Shown here: positions 31,723 through 43,475 of the stretch, piece after piece
How the letters are laid out: every line of letters begins with the position of its first letter
How positions within the stretch are numbered: position 1 is the stretch's first letter
Source of the DNA: Serratia symbiotica
GTDB taxonomy: Bacteria; Pseudomonadota; Gammaproteobacteria; Enterobacterales; Enterobacteriaceae
Reading direction: 5' to 3'
Assembly: GCA_024160085.1 (NCBI GenBank)
Contig: JAMDYG010000001.1
Coordinates: 1 to 64,000 of the forward strand
DNA: 64,000 nucleotides
The notes under the pieces: model-generated
What the model was told of the DNA's origin: nothing
The model's database searches: none
Seen by the model: the letters and a program-made list of their open reading frames with translations, nothing else
Made by a program: the position numbers and the translations under genes

Positions 31723-33459
31723 ATGCCTATCCATGTGTTACCGCCACAACTTGCCAACCAGATCGCTGCCGGAGAAGTAGTCGAGCGGCCAGCATCTGTG
31801 GTGAAGGAACTGGTGGAAAACAGCTTGGATGCTGGGGCAACTTGCATTGATATCGATATCGAACGCGGCGGTGCCAAGTTAATCCGCATTCGTGATAATG
31901 GCTGTGGCATTGGCAAAGATGACCTTAAGCTGGCTTTGGCGCGCCATGCCACCAGTAAAATAAGCACCCTCGACGATCTGGAAGCTATCGTCAGCCTTGG
32001 TTTTCGCGGCGAAGCACTGGCCAGTATCAGCTCTGTTTCCCGTTTGATCCTTACCTCACGTACCGCCGAACAGAGCGAAGCCTGGCAAGCTTATGTTGAA
32101 GGCTGCGATCAGACAGTTACGGTCAAACCCGCTGCGCATCCGGTCGGCAGTACGCTGGCAGTGCTGGATCTGTTTTACAATACCCCGGCACGACGCAAGT
32201 TCATGCGTACTGAGAAAACCGAATTTGGTCATATTGATGAAGTAGTGCGGCGTATAGCGTTGATACGCTTCGATGTAGCGATTAACCTTAACTATAATGG
32301 CAAGATGATTCGTCAGTACCGCGTGGCGAAAGAGAAAAACCAGCATGAGCGCCGGCTGAGCAGCATTTGCGGTTTAGCTTTTTTGCAGCATGCACTAAAC
32401 CTTTCCTGGCAGCATGGCGAGTTGTCGATCCGTGGTTGGGTGGCCGATCCAGCTGGCGCACGACAACTGGGTGAAATACAGTACTGCTACGTTAACAGCC
32501 GCATGATACGCAATCGCTTGATTAACCACGCGACCCGCCAAGCCTATCAGGATCAGCTCAAAGACAATCAGCAGCCCGCTTATGTGCTGTATCTTGAGGT
32601 AGACCCGCATCAAGTGGACGTAAATGTTCATCCAGCTAAGCATGAGGTGCGCTTCCACCAGGCGCGTCTGGTGCACGATTTTATTTATCAGGCGGTAACC
32701 AGGGTGTTACAGCAGGCTGGCTCTGCGCTGCTGGCAGAGGAACCGGCCGAAAATGAAACACCAACCTGGCAGCCGGAAAATTGCATCGCTGCTAGTGGAA
32801 ACCACTTCTCTCAGCCTACACCGTGTTGCGAAAAAACACCGTATTCACCACCATTACCATTTCCATCGGTAAAGTCCGCGCAGGAGGCGCTGCCAGCAAG
32901 CAACTCGCACAGTTTTGGTCGGGTGATGATGATCCATCCGCCGTATTACGCACTGATTGACTGGCAGCATCAGCCTGCTTTACTCAACCTGCTGGTGGCG
33001 GAACGCTGGCTGCGTCAGACACAGCTCAACCCGCCGGAAGAAGGGTTGCGCTCACAGCCGCTGCTGGTTCCGATCAAGCTGGTATTGAGCAAAAATGAAG
33101 CTACGGCGATAGTTTGCCATCAGGCGCTGTTGGTAAAAATGGGGTTGGATTTACAGGCGAATCACGGCCATGTGATGCTACGGGCAGTGCCTTTACCATT
33201 GCGTCAACAAAATTTACAAAAACTCATTACTGAGCTGTTAGGCTATCTGGCCGGGCACCAGGAAATGTCACCTACAATGTTGGCTATTTGGCTTGCTCAA
33301 CGTTTAGGCAGTAAGCATCAACAGTGGAACTCCTCGCAAGCGATACAATTGCTGACCGATGTTGAACGACTCTGCCCGCAGTTGGTCAAATCGCCACCAA
33401 GTGGGCTTTTACAACCAGTTGATCTCCGGGCCGCACTGGCGGCTCTTAAGCATGACTGA
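31723..33459 (+). CDS. mutL: DNA mismatch repair protein MutL
   Basis: MutL couples mismatch recognition by MutS to MutH nicking. The GHKL ATPase motifs are present: [20 protein letters not shown] with [24 protein letters not shown] and [10 protein letters not shown]. The transducer domain and the C-terminal dimerisation domain ([20 protein letters not shown], then [20 protein letters not shown]) are also present. The 578 residues are fewer than 615 in E. coli; the Pro/Ser-rich linker around 330-390 is short. The stop overlaps the miaA start. Mismatch repair thus appears retained here, although mutS and mutH are not in the window. Confidence 0.96.
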   Translation: MPIHVLPPQLANQIAAGEVVERPASVVKELVENSLDAGATCIDIDIERGGAKLIRIRDNGCGIGKDDLKLALARHATSKISTLDDLEAIVSLGFRGEALASISSVSRLILTSRTAEQSEAWQAYVEGCDQTVTVKPAAHPVGSTLAVLDLFYNTPARRKFMRTEKTEFGHIDEVVRRIALIRFDVAINLNYNGKMIRQYRVAKEKNQHERRLSSICGLAFLQHALNLSWQHGELSIRGWVADPAGARQLGEIQYCYVNSRMIRNRLINHATRQAYQDQLKDNQQPAYVLYLEVDPHQVDVNVHPAKHEVRFHQARLVHDFIYQAVTRVLQQAGSALLAEEPAENETPTWQPENCIAASGNHFSQPTPCCEKTPYSPPLPFPSVKSAQEALPASNSHSFGRVMMIHPPYYALIDWQHQPALLNLLVAERWLRQTQLNPPEEGLRSQPLLVPIKLVLSKNEATAIVCHQALLVKMGLDLQANHGHVMLRAVPLPLRQQNLQKLITELLGYLAGHQEMSPTMLAIWLAQRLGSKHQQWNSSQAIQLLTDVERLCPQLVKSPPSGLLQPVDLRAALAALKHD

Positions 33460-34387
33460 AATAACACCACGTCCCCCGGCTATTTTTATCATGGGGCCGA
33501 CTGCTTCGGGCAAAACTGAGCTAGCGATCGCGTTGCAGCAGCGACTGCCTGCGGAACTGATCAGCGTGGATTCCACATTAATTTATCGCGGTATGGATAT
33601 CGGCACCGCCAAGCCAAGCGCTGGAGAGCTGGCGCAGGCACCGCATCGGCTAATTGATATCCGCGATCCGGCGCAAGTCTACTCGGCGGCGAATTTTCGC
33701 ACCGACGCGTTAAAAGAAATGGCTGACATCACCTCAGCTGGGCGCATTCCGCTGCTAGTGGGCGGCACCATGCTATATTATAAGGTGCTGTTAGCAGGGT
33801 TATCGCCACTGCCTCCCGCCGATCCGTCGGTACGCGAGTGTATAGAACAGCAGGCGGTAAAACAAGGGTGGAAGGCTTTGCACCGCCAGTTGCAGGAAAT
33901 CGACCCAGTTGCGGCATTAAGAATTCATCCGAATGATCCACAGAGACTCTCCAGAGCACTGGAAGTTTTTTTTATTTCAGGTAAAACTTTAACGGAAATG
34001 ATTAAAATTTCGGGTGAATCGTTGCCATATCATGTCCACCAATTTGCGATAGCGCCGTCCAGCCGTGCGTTGATTAATCAACGCATTGAGCTGCGGTACC
34101 AGCAAATGTTGGCGGCGGGTTTTGAGGCGGAAGCGCGCGCACTTTTTGCACGAGATGATTTGCATATAGATTTGCCTTCCATTCGCAGCGTTGGCTACCG
34201 CCAGATGTGGTCATATTTGTCTGGCGAAATGAATTACGATGAGATGGTTTATCGTGGTATTTGCGCAACGCGTCAGCTAGCCAAACGCCAAATGACCTGG
34301 TTACGCGGCTGGAATTCGGTGCATTGGCTAGACAGTGAGAAGCAGGGAGAGGCTTTGAACGCGGTAATACGTGTTGTTAGTGCATAG
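33452..34387 (+). CDS. miaA: tRNA dimethylallyltransferase MiaA
   Basis: MiaA adds a dimethylallyl group to A37 of tRNAs reading UNN codons. I place the start at 33452, the ATG within the end of mutL (ATGACTGA), because the protein then begins [20 protein letters not shown]. The longer open frame upstream is antisense-like extension. Motifs are the P-loop [28 protein letters not shown], the catalytic [17 protein letters not shown] region and the C-terminal [11 protein letters not shown] with [15 protein letters not shown]. The 311 residues compare with 316 in E. coli. Translationally coupled to mutL. Intact. Confidence 0.96.
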   Translation: MTEITPRPPAIFIMGPTASGKTELAIALQQRLPAELISVDSTLIYRGMDIGTAKPSAGELAQAPHRLIDIRDPAQVYSAANFRTDALKEMADITSAGRIPLLVGGTMLYYKVLLAGLSPLPPADPSVRECIEQQAVKQGWKALHRQLQEIDPVAALRIHPNDPQRLSRALEVFFISGKTLTEMIKISGESLPYHVHQFAIAPSSRALINQRIELRYQQMLAAGFEAEARALFARDDLHIDLPSIRSVGYRQMWSYLSGEMNYDEMVYRGICATRQLAKRQMTWLRGWNSVHWLDSEKQGEALNAVIRVVSA

Positions 34388-34503
34388 GTTGAGTGATTGT
34401 GTACAATTGATGAGTATTCAGCGCGCAAATTTTTGCATCGTTTATTTTATAGAGCCCAGTAGGCTCTTATTTACAAACAACAAGCATATAAGGAAAAGAT
34501 AAA

Positions 34504-34875
34504 ATGGCTAAGGGGCAATCTTTACAAGATCCGTTCCTGAACGCATTGCGTCGTGAACGGGTTCAGGTTTCTATTTATTTGGTAAATGGTATTAAGCTGC
34601 AAGGCCAGATTGAGTCTTTTGACCAGTTTGTCATCCTGTTGAAAAACACCGTAAGCCAGATGGTTTATAAGCATGCCATTTCTACGGTTGTTCCGTCGCG
34701 TCCGATTTCACACCATAGTAATAATCCAAATGGCAGTACCAGTAATCATCACCATGTTAACAGTCCATCTGCGCCGCAGCAGCCACCGCAGGAAAGTGAT
34801 GAAGCTGAACGAAGCGCTTTGTCAGCCCGCCATGGCGGAGAACATAAACAGCCGTGTGCTGCTTATGTTCCTTAA
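34504..34875 (+). CDS. hfq: RNA chaperone Hfq with stop-loss C-terminal extension
   Basis: Hfq is the hexameric RNA chaperone for small regulatory RNAs. The Sm core is perfect: [40 protein letters not shown], the [13 protein letters not shown] motif, then a His/Asn-rich tail. Residue 102 is Glu in ESDEAE, where E. coli Hfq also has its last residue. Codon 103 (34810-34812) is CGA, one base from TGA. Translation then continues for 21 residues ([20 protein letters not shown] and a last Pro) before TAA. The extension is read through a 31-base inverted repeat (34840-34870) that would be intergenic. The core should still function; the effect of the added tail with one Cys is unknown. Confidence 0.95.
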   Translation: MAKGQSLQDPFLNALRRERVQVSIYLVNGIKLQGQIESFDQFVILLKNTVSQMVYKHAISTVVPSRPISHHSNNPNGSTSNHHHVNSPSAPQQPPQESDEAERSALSARHGGEHKQPCAAYVP

Positions 34876-34910
34876 CCTTGTTGTTTATGTCTGTTTGAGA
34901 GGTTGCACGC

Positions 34911-36179
34911 TTGTTTGACCGTTATAAAACCGGTGAGCAGGCCGTCTTAGTTCATATTTACTTCTCGCAAGACAAAGATACTGAAGATTTCAGTGAGTTC
35001 TAATCCTTAGTATCCTCGGCGGGTGTCAAAGCTTTGCAAGTGGTGATTGGAAGCCGCAATGCTCCACATCCTAAGTACTTTGTCGGAGAAGGAAGGCTGA
35101 AGAAATCGCCGATGTAGTAAAAGACAGCGGCGCATCTGTTGTTCTGTTTAATCACGCCATTTCCCCGACGCAGGAGAGAAATCTTGAGCGTCAGTGTGAA
35201 TGCCGGGTGATTGATCGCACCTGGTTGATTTTAGACATCTTTGCCCAACTCGCTCGTACCCATAAAGGTAAGTTGCAGGTAGAGCTGGCGCAGTTGCGCC
35301 ATATCGCCACACGCTTGGTGCATGGCTGGACTCATCTGGAGAGCCAAAAGGGGGGATTGGCCTGCGTGGGTCGGGCGAAACTCAATTAGAGACTGACCAT
35401 CATTTGTTGCGTGATCGCATTAGCTTGATTTTGTGCCGTCTGGTACGTGTTGAAAAGCAGCGTGAACAAGGCCGACGGGCGCGAACCCGTATCGATGTGC
35501 CTACCGTGTCTCTGGTGGGCTACACCAACGCTGGTAAGTCCACCTTATTTAACCGAATGACATCTGCCGGGGTGTACGTAGCAGACCAGCTATTTGCCAC
35601 CTTGGATCCTACCCTGTAGCGGATGTGGGCGATACTGTGTTGGCGGATGCCGTAGGCTTTATCCGGCGGCACTTGCCGTACCATCTGGTGGCTGCCTTTA
35701 AGGCGACACTACAGGAAACACATCAGTCGTCTTTGCTGTTACATGTTATCGATGCCGTAGATATCCGCGTCAATGAAAACATAGAAGCAGTTAACACCGT
35801 GCTGGCGGAGATTGACTCGGATGAGATACCTACACTGCTAGTGATGAATAAAATAGATATGCTGGATGATTCTGTTCCGAGTATCGATTACAACGATGAA
35901 AACTTACCAATCCGGGTGTGGCTGTCCGCCACCAATGGTGAAGGTCTCTCGTTGCTATATCAGGCGTTGATGGAGCGCTTATCAGGGGAAATCGCGCATT
36001 ATGAGCTGCGTTTACCGCCACAGGCAGGCCGTCTTCGCAGCCGTTTTTACCAGTTTCAGGCAATTGAGAAAGAGTGGAACGAGAAAGATGGCAGTATTGG
36101 CGTGGTGGTACGTATGACTAGCGTTGAGTGGCATCGCCTCTGCAAACAGGAACAGATCCCGATTCACTTTATCGCATGA
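34911..36179 (+). pseudogene. hflX: Ribosome-splitting GTPase HflX, frameshifted
   Basis: HflX splits stalled or heat-damaged ribosomes. Pieces read FDRYKTGEQAVLVHIYFSQD, then [35 protein letters not shown], the G1 motif [30 protein letters not shown], a stop, GDTVLADAVGFIRR, LLVMNKIDML and the end EWHRLCKQEQIP. There are frame changes around 35.1 and 35.35 kb, a stop at 35617-35619 and a shift beyond it. The first codon is TTG at 34911, in the place of the usual start. It lies between hfq and hflK as in E. coli, but hflK and hflC remain intact. Confidence 0.93.
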
Positions 36180-36262
36180 TCATCTCCTTGTTACATTTGA
36201 TAACCTGCTGTACTAGTAAGTGTCAGCCTGAAGTACCTAAATCACAAAATATGGAGCTAAAC

Positions 36263-37522
36263 ATGGCGTGGAATCAGCCCGGTAATAACGGACAGGACCG
36301 CGACCCGTGGGGGAGCGGCAAAAATAATGGCGGCAACTCCAGCGGTAACAACAAAGGTGGTCGTGACCAAGGGCCACCTGATTTAGACGATGTCTTTCGC
36401 AAACTGAGAAATAAATTGAGCAGTTTAGGGGTGAGTAAACGCTCTAACAGCAATATCGGCGGCACCGACACATCAGATCCAGGATATAGCGGCCGTATCA
36501 TCTATATTGCGGCGGTTGCCGTAGTTGTGATCTGGGCCGCCAGTGGCTTTTACACCATCAAGGAGGCCGAACGCGGTGTAGTAACTCGCTTTGGTAAGTT
36601 CAGCCATCTGGTACAGCCAGGTCTGAATTGGAAGCCGACTTTCATCGACGAAGTGCGCCCGATTAACGTAGAGTCTGTGCGTGAACTGGCGGCCTCTGGC
36701 GTGATGTTGACTTCCGATGAAAATGTGGTGCGCGTAGAAATGAACGTACAGTACCGTGTGACCAATCCAGAAACCTATCTGTTTAGCGTAGTGAATGCAG
36801 ACGACAGCCTGAGTCAAGCAACTGACAGCGCCCTACGCGGCGTGATCGGCAAATACTCGATGGATCGTATCCTGACTGAAGGACGTACCGTGGTGCGTAA
36901 CAATACTCAACGCATGTTAGAAGAGACCATCCGTCCTTACAACATGGGTATCACGCTGCTGGACGTCAACTTCCAAGCTGCGCGTCCGCCAGAGGAAGTT
37001 AAAGCATCGTTCGATGACGCTATCGCTGCGCGTGAGAACGAGCAGCAATACATTCGTGAAGCGGAAGCCTACGCCAACGAGATGCAGCCGCGTGCCAACG
37101 GCCAGGCGCAGCGCTTGTTGGAAGACGCCAAGGCATACAAAGATCGTATCGTTTTGGAATCCCAGGGTGAGGTAGCTCGCTTCGCCAAGCTGCTGCCGGA
37201 ATACAAATCAGCCCCAGACATTACCCGTGAGCGTCTGTATATTGAAACCATGGAAAAAGTCTTGAGTCATACCCGTAAGGTGCTGGTCAGTAATAAAGGC
37301 AATAATCTTATGGTGTTACCGCTGGATCAAATGCTACGCGGCCACGCTAATGTTACGGCGGACAGTAGCGACAAAGACACTAGCCTGATTCGTCTCACCC
37401 CCGTTACCTCTGCCAACAGCGGCAGTAGTTCCAACAGCCAGCAAACCCGCAGTAGTTCGAGCATTAACCAACGCCAGGTAAATGCGCAGCGCGACAACAC
37501 CACTCGCGTAGGGAGAAAGTAA
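36263..37522 (+). CDS. hflK: FtsH protease modulator HflK
   Basis: HflK and HflC form the large cage around FtsH in the inner membrane and modulate its proteolysis. I choose ATG 36263, preceded by GGAG, giving MAWNQPGNNGQDRDPWGSGK. The longer open frame upstream belongs to hflX sequence. Features are a Gly/Asn-rich cytoplasmic N-terminus, one membrane helix (IIYIAAVAVVVIWAASGFYT, about 75-95), and the SPFH domain starting EAERGVVTRFGKFSHLVQPG with VMLTSDENVVRVEMNVQYRV. A long helix follows (REAEAYANEMQPRANGQAQR), then a Ser-rich tail. The 419 residues equal the E. coli length. Stop is four bases from hflC. Confidence 0.96.
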   Translation: MAWNQPGNNGQDRDPWGSGKNNGGNSSGNNKGGRDQGPPDLDDVFRKLRNKLSSLGVSKRSNSNIGGTDTSDPGYSGRIIYIAAVAVVVIWAASGFYTIKEAERGVVTRFGKFSHLVQPGLNWKPTFIDEVRPINVESVRELAASGVMLTSDENVVRVEMNVQYRVTNPETYLFSVVNADDSLSQATDSALRGVIGKYSMDRILTEGRTVVRNNTQRMLEETIRPYNMGITLLDVNFQAARPPEEVKASFDDAIAARENEQQYIREAEAYANEMQPRANGQAQRLLEDAKAYKDRIVLESQGEVARFAKLLPEYKSAPDITRERLYIETMEKVLSHTRKVLVSNKGNNLMVLPLDQMLRGHANVTADSSDKDTSLIRLTPVTSANSGSSSNSQQTRSSSSINQRQVNAQRDNTTRVGRK

Positions 37523-37526
37523 TTAA

Positions 37527-38531
37527 ATGCGTAAGTCTTTTGTAGTTATCGTCCTCGCAGTGTTGATGGCGCTATACACTTCACTGTTTGTGGTGCAGGA
37601 AGGTCAGCGTGGCATCGTGCTGCACTTTGGCAAGGTGCTGCGTGATAGTGAAAACAAACCGCTAGTGTATGTACCGGGTATGCACTTTAAGATCCCGTTT
37701 ATTGAAACTGTGAAGAGTCTGGATGCGCGTATCCAGACTATGGACAACCAGGCCGATCGTTTCGTCACCAGTGAAAAGAAAGACCTGATCGTTGACTCCT
37801 ACCTGAAGTGGCGTATCAGCGATTTCAGCCGTTACTATCTGGCGACTGGCAGCGGCGATGTATCTCAGGCCGAAGTGCTGTTAAAACGTAAATTCAGCGA
37901 CCGTTTGCGTTCTGAGATCGGACGTCTGGACGTGAAGGAAATCGTGACCGACTCGCGTGGAAAGTTGATGTCAGATGTGCGCACTACACTGAATACCGGC
38001 ACTGTAGATGATGGAGAAGAAGTGGCGGCTAGTGGGGCCGATGACGCTATTGCCTACGCAGCAGCGCGCGTTGAGCGGGAAACCACTGGCAAACAGCCGC
38101 CGCTTAACTCGAACAGCATGGCAGCGCTGGGAATCGAAGTGATCGACGTGCGTATCAAGCAGATCAACCTGCCGTCCGAAGTGTCTGACGCTATCTACCA
38201 GCGTATGCGCGCTGAACGTGAAGCAGTTGCCCGCCGTTTGCGTTCTCAGGGACAGGAAGAAGCGGAGAAGCTGCGTGCCAGTGCGGACTACGAAGTGACG
38301 CGTACCTTGGCGGAAGCTGAGCGTCAGGCGCGAATTACTCGTGGTGAAGGCGATGCCGAATCAGCTAAGTTGTTCGCTAGCGCGTTCAGCCAGGCTCCAG
38401 ACTTCTATGCCTTTATCCGTAGTTTGCGTGCTTATGAAGCCGGCTTCAGCAACAATCAGGACGTGATGGTACTCAGCCCAGATAGCGATTTCTTTCGCTA
38501 TATGAAGTCGCCTGATTCCACGCGTAAGTAA
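37527..38531 (+). CDS. hflC: FtsH protease modulator HflC
   Basis: Partner of HflK. The 334-residue product has an N-terminal signal-anchor (KSFVVIVLAVLMALYTSLFV) and an SPFH domain (EGQRGIVLHFGKVLRDSENK, then VDSYLKWRISDFSRYYLATG). A helical stalk follows (YQRMRAEREAVARRLRSQGQ, then EEAEKLRASADYEVTRTLAE), and the end is SDFFRYMKSP. Same length as in E. coli and translationally close to hflK. Intact. Its retention together with HflK suggests the FtsH complex still works. Confidence 0.96.
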   Translation: MRKSFVVIVLAVLMALYTSLFVVQEGQRGIVLHFGKVLRDSENKPLVYVPGMHFKIPFIETVKSLDARIQTMDNQADRFVTSEKKDLIVDSYLKWRISDFSRYYLATGSGDVSQAEVLLKRKFSDRLRSEIGRLDVKEIVTDSRGKLMSDVRTTLNTGTVDDGEEVAASGADDAIAYAAARVERETTGKQPPLNSNSMAALGIEVIDVRIKQINLPSEVSDAIYQRMRAEREAVARRLRSQGQEEAEKLRASADYEVTRTLAEAERQARITRGEGDAESAKLFASAFSQAPDFYAFIRSLRAYEAGFSNNQDVMVLSPDSDFFRYMKSPDSTRK

Positions 38532-38593
38532 TCGCTACAGGTAAATTATCAGGGGCCCGTTTAATCGCGGGACTTTTCTTATCTGGGAGATAC

Positions 38594-38795
38594 ATGAATT
38601 CAACAATCTGGTTGGCGCTGGGGTTGGTTTTAGTGCTGGAAAGGCTAGGGCCGATGCTGTTTCCACAAGCCTGGCACCGAATGATATTAGCGATGACTAA
38701 GTTGCCTGACAAATAGGCTGCGGCGATTTGGCGATGGAATAGTGGTTGCGGGTTGTGTGATCTATTATATTTTGCGCAGCCATACAGGGGGATAA
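38594..38795 (+). pseudogene. yjeT: YjeT (DUF2065), frameshifted
   Basis: This small membrane protein follows hflC in enterobacteria. The start gives MNSTIWLALGLVLVLERLGP, MLFPQAWHRMILAMTKLPDK and then a stop. One frame away the sequence continues LRRFGDGIVVAGCVIYYILR and ends at 38795. The two halves together make a complete 65-residue YjeT with its two helices, so a small indel near 38715 inactivated it or produced a one-helix form of 40 residues. Confidence 0.9.
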
Positions 38796-38890
38796 AACTT
38801 AGTCTAAAAAATGAGCAATTGCATGCTAAAAGTGCTGAAAATTGAAAATTACAGTGGTAGAATTCATTTTTAAGCAACCGGTGATTTTGA

Positions 38891-40192
<1,302 letters not shown>

Positions 40193-40453
40193 TCAGTCCA
40201 GGGCTGTGTACCATGATTGCGTGGTGCGACCTGTTTAATCTGGGCGTGTTCCTTCCCGTTCTTTATCCTGTTTACTCTTCTCGGTTGCGGATCCACAGCA
40301 AAAAATCTTTTTTAATACCTGCTCCAAAACTTGAGACACGCTAAATAATTAGCTACGAACTCTCTGGCTAGTTTATTATCCAAGGAGTCATCTTCTAAAT
40401 AAAGCCGCAAAGCGGCCTATCAAGACGGGTAACGTGATACCTAAGAGGTAGAT

Positions 40454-40863
40454 GTGCAGTTTATGGATTGCGGGCGCTAATCTACATGGCCTCGCTGCCA
40501 CCTGACAAAATGAGCAGTATATCGCAAGTGACCGAGGTTTACGGCGTGTCTCGCAACCATAAGGTTAAGATAATCAATCAGCTAAGCCGTGTTGGCTTTG
40601 TCACTGCGATAAGCGGGAAAAACGGTAGCATTTATTTGAGTAAACCAGGCGAAACTATTCGCCTCGGTAATGTGGTGAGAGCGCTGGAACCGCTTTTATT
40701 GGTCAACTGCTACAGTTATTTCTGCTACATAAATCCTGCCTGCCGCTTGAATAAGGTGCTCCATAAGGGCGTATAACATTTCCTTGAAGAACTGAATAAT
40801 CACCATCCTAGCCGATATGGTCGAAGGCAATCCCCTACTCTACAAGCTGCTGCTTGTCGAATA
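40454..40863 (+). pseudogene. nsrR: Nitric-oxide-sensing repressor NsrR, broken
   Basis: NsrR is an Rrf2-family iron-sulfur repressor of NO-detoxification genes. The N-terminus is damaged: GTG CAG TTT at 40454 and then, in a different frame, [16 protein letters not shown], consistent with loss of about 14 bases (residues 4-8). The HTH ([20 protein letters not shown]) and the three cluster cysteines ([12 protein letters not shown]) are readable. A stop at 40776 and a shift cut off the C-terminus, which reads on as [18 protein letters not shown]. Non-functional unless a TTG at 40468 yields a truncated protein lacking part of the first helix. Confidence 0.9.
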
Positions 40864-40922
40864 AAACGTCATTGAGAGATAAAATTCAGCGATATCCTGC
40901 TGATGATAACGGAGGTACCGCA

Positions 40923-43409
40923 ATGTCACAAGATCCATTTATGGAACGAGAAGCAGAAAAATATGAATCCCCAATCCCTAGCCGAGAATATATTCTGGCT
41001 CATCTGGCGATACGAGAAACGCCAGCCAGCCGCGAAGCGCTGTCTAAAGAGCTGGATTTAACTGGAGAAGAACAGTTGGAAGCCTTGCGCCGTCGCCTGC
41101 GTGCGATGGAGCGTGACGGCCAATTGATATTTACCCGCCGTCAGTGCTATGCGTTGCCAGAACGTCTGGACTTGCTACGCGGCACTGTTATTGGCCACCG
41201 TGATGGCTACGGCTTCCTGCGTATCGAAGGCAGCGAGGATGACTTGTACCTTTCTGCCGAGCAGATGAAGATGGCAATTCACGGCGATGTAGTGTTGGCG
41301 CAGGCACTGGGTGCCGATCGCAAAGGCCGCCGCGAGGCGCGTATCGTGCGCGTGCTGGTGCCGAAAACTAGCCAGATTGTTGGTCGTTTCTTCGTGGACG
41401 CTGGTACCGGGTTCGTGGTGCCGGACGACAGCCGCATGAGCTTCGATATTCTAGTCCCGGCCGATGCTGTCAACGGCGCACGTATGGGCTACATGGTGGT
41501 GGTAGAGCTGACCCAACGATCTACTAGCCGTACCAAGGCAGTGGGTAAGATAGTTGAGATCCTCGGTGATAAGATAGGTACCAGCATGGTGGTAGACATC
41601 GCACTGCGCACCCATGAGATCCCGCATAATTGGCCCCCTCAGGTAGAAGCACAGGTGGCTGATCTCAGCGAACAGGTGCTGGAAGTGGCCAAGAAAGGCC
41701 GGGTTGATCTACGTAAGCTGCCATTGGTTACCATTGATGGTGAAGATGCACGCGACTTTGATGATGCAGTTTACTGCGAGAAGAAACGCGGCGGCGGCTG
41801 GCGCTTATGGGTGGCGATTGCCGATGTTAGCTATTATGTGCGTCCTCGCACCGCACTGGATGATGAGGCGCGTAACCGCGCCACATCAGTATACTTTCCA
41901 TCGCAGGTGATCACGATGCTGCCGGAGGTGCTGTCCAACGGGCTATGCTCCCTCAACCCACGGGTCGATCGCCTGTGCATGGTGTGCGAGATGACCATTT
42001 CCGCCCAAGGGCAGCTTTCGACGGCTAAGTTCTACGAAGCGGTGATGAGCTCCCATGCGCGTTTAACCTACAACAAGGTCTGGCACATTTTACAGGGCGA
42101 TCAGGCACTACGTAAGCATTATCATCCGCTAGTCAAACATCTGGAAGAATTGTATGCGATGTACCACGTGTTGGATCAAGCGCGCGCTAAGCGCGGCGGC
42201 ATCGCCTTCGAAACCGAAGAAGCCAAGTTCATCTTCAATGCCGAACGCCGCATTGAACGCGTTGAGCCGACAGTACGTAATGATGCCCACAAGTTGATCG
42301 AAGAATGCATGATCATGGCTAACGTTGCCGCTGCGCGCTTTGTCGAGAAGCATAACGAGCCATCGCTGTTCCGCATCCACGATCGCCCAAGCGACGATCA
42401 CATCTCCGCATTGCGCAGCGTGCTGAGCGAACTAGGGCTGACGCTGGGTGGCGGCAATAAACCGCAGCCGAAAGATTACGCCATATTGATGGATGAAGTT
42501 GCTGAACGTCCCGATCATGAAATGCTGCAAACCATGTTACTGCGTTCGATGAAACAGGCTATTTATGATCCGGAAAACCGCGGTCACTTTGGTTTGGCGC
42601 TGGCTTCTTACGGCCACTTTACCTCGCCAATACGCCGTTACCCGGATTTGGCATTACACCGTGCTATCAAATACCAGTTGGCCAAAGAGCATGGTGAATT
42701 GAAAGAGCGTTGGACACCAACTGGCGGCTGGCACAGCGAATTTGAAGAGATGTTGCAGTTAGGTGCGCATTGCTCAATGGCCGAACGTCGTGCAGACGAA
42801 GCAATGCGCAACGTTGCCGACTGGCTGAAGTGCGACTATATGCAGAATCACGTTGGTGCCGTATTCAGTGGCATCATCGCCAGCGTAACCGGCTTCGGTT
42901 TCTTTGTGCGCCTAAACGATCTATTCATCGATGGCCTGGTACACGTATCGTCACTGGATAATGATTATTATCGCTACGATAATATCGGCCAACGTCTTAT
43001 CGGCGAATCCTCTGGCGTGGTTTACCGTCTGGGTGATACGGTGAAAATCCGCGTTGAAGCGGTGCACATGGACGAACGCAAGATCGATTTAGCACTGGTC
43101 TCCAGCAGTCGCAAACCCCGTGGCGCTGGCAAAACCGAACGCGATCGTGCCAATAACGGCGGCCAACGCACTCTGCGCGATGGTACTGGGGCTGGCGCAG
43201 TACGTGCTCAAGCGCAGCACAAACGTCGCGGCGGCAAACCGCCAGCCAACTTTGAGTCGGACAGCACCTTCCTCAAAGATGGCGACAAACCCGCTGACAC
43301 AGTGAAGAAGGACAAAAAGACCAAGGTCAAGAAAGCGTTGGACAAAACTCGGAAAATAGTGGCGGCGACCAAAGCCAAGCGAGCAACCAAGAAGAAAGGT
43401 GCCGAATAG
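40923..43409 (+). CDS. rnr: Ribonuclease R
   Basis: RNase R is a 3'-5' exoribonuclease of the RNB family that degrades structured RNA, including in tmRNA quality control. I choose ATG 40923, which has GGAGG upstream and gives [20 protein letters not shown] as in E. coli; the longer open frame begins in dead nsrR. Order is an HTH region, cold-shock domains ([20 protein letters not shown]), the RNB domain with [20 protein letters not shown] (metal-binding Asps), [18 protein letters not shown] and [20 protein letters not shown], the S1 domain [20 protein letters not shown], and a Lys-rich tail. 828 residues. Intact; likely now in an operon with rlmB only. Confidence 0.97.
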   Translation: MSQDPFMEREAEKYESPIPSREYILAHLAIRETPASREALSKELDLTGEEQLEALRRRLRAMERDGQLIFTRRQCYALPERLDLLRGTVIGHRDGYGFLRIEGSEDDLYLSAEQMKMAIHGDVVLAQALGADRKGRREARIVRVLVPKTSQIVGRFFVDAGTGFVVPDDSRMSFDILVPADAVNGARMGYMVVVELTQRSTSRTKAVGKIVEILGDKIGTSMVVDIALRTHEIPHNWPPQVEAQVADLSEQVLEVAKKGRVDLRKLPLVTIDGEDARDFDDAVYCEKKRGGGWRLWVAIADVSYYVRPRTALDDEARNRATSVYFPSQVITMLPEVLSNGLCSLNPRVDRLCMVCEMTISAQGQLSTAKFYEAVMSSHARLTYNKVWHILQGDQALRKHYHPLVKHLEELYAMYHVLDQARAKRGGIAFETEEAKFIFNAERRIERVEPTVRNDAHKLIEECMIMANVAAARFVEKHNEPSLFRIHDRPSDDHISALRSVLSELGLTLGGGNKPQPKDYAILMDEVAERPDHEMLQTMLLRSMKQAIYDPENRGHFGLALASYGHFTSPIRRYPDLALHRAIKYQLAKEHGELKERWTPTGGWHSEFEEMLQLGAHCSMAERRADEAMRNVADWLKCDYMQNHVGAVFSGIIASVTGFGFFVRLNDLFIDGLVHVSSLDNDYYRYDNIGQRLIGESSGVVYRLGDTVKIRVEAVHMDERKIDLALVSSSRKPRGAGKTERDRANNGGQRTLRDGTGAGAVRAQAQHKRRGGKPPANFESDSTFLKDGDKPADTVKKDKKTKVKKALDKTRKIVAATKAKRATKKKGAE

Positions 43410-43475
43410 GTTTAACCTATCGCACCTCATTATCATCGGCTGGCGCATGCCAGTCGCACAGTGAAAAAGATCATC

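Noticed and set aside
33359-33451. Extended N-terminus for MiaA
   Set aside because: The extra residues come from mutL sequence in another frame; ATG 33452 matches the family start.
36128-36262. Extended N-terminus for HflK
   Set aside because: It overlaps the hflX remnant; ATG 36263 with GGAG upstream matches the known start.
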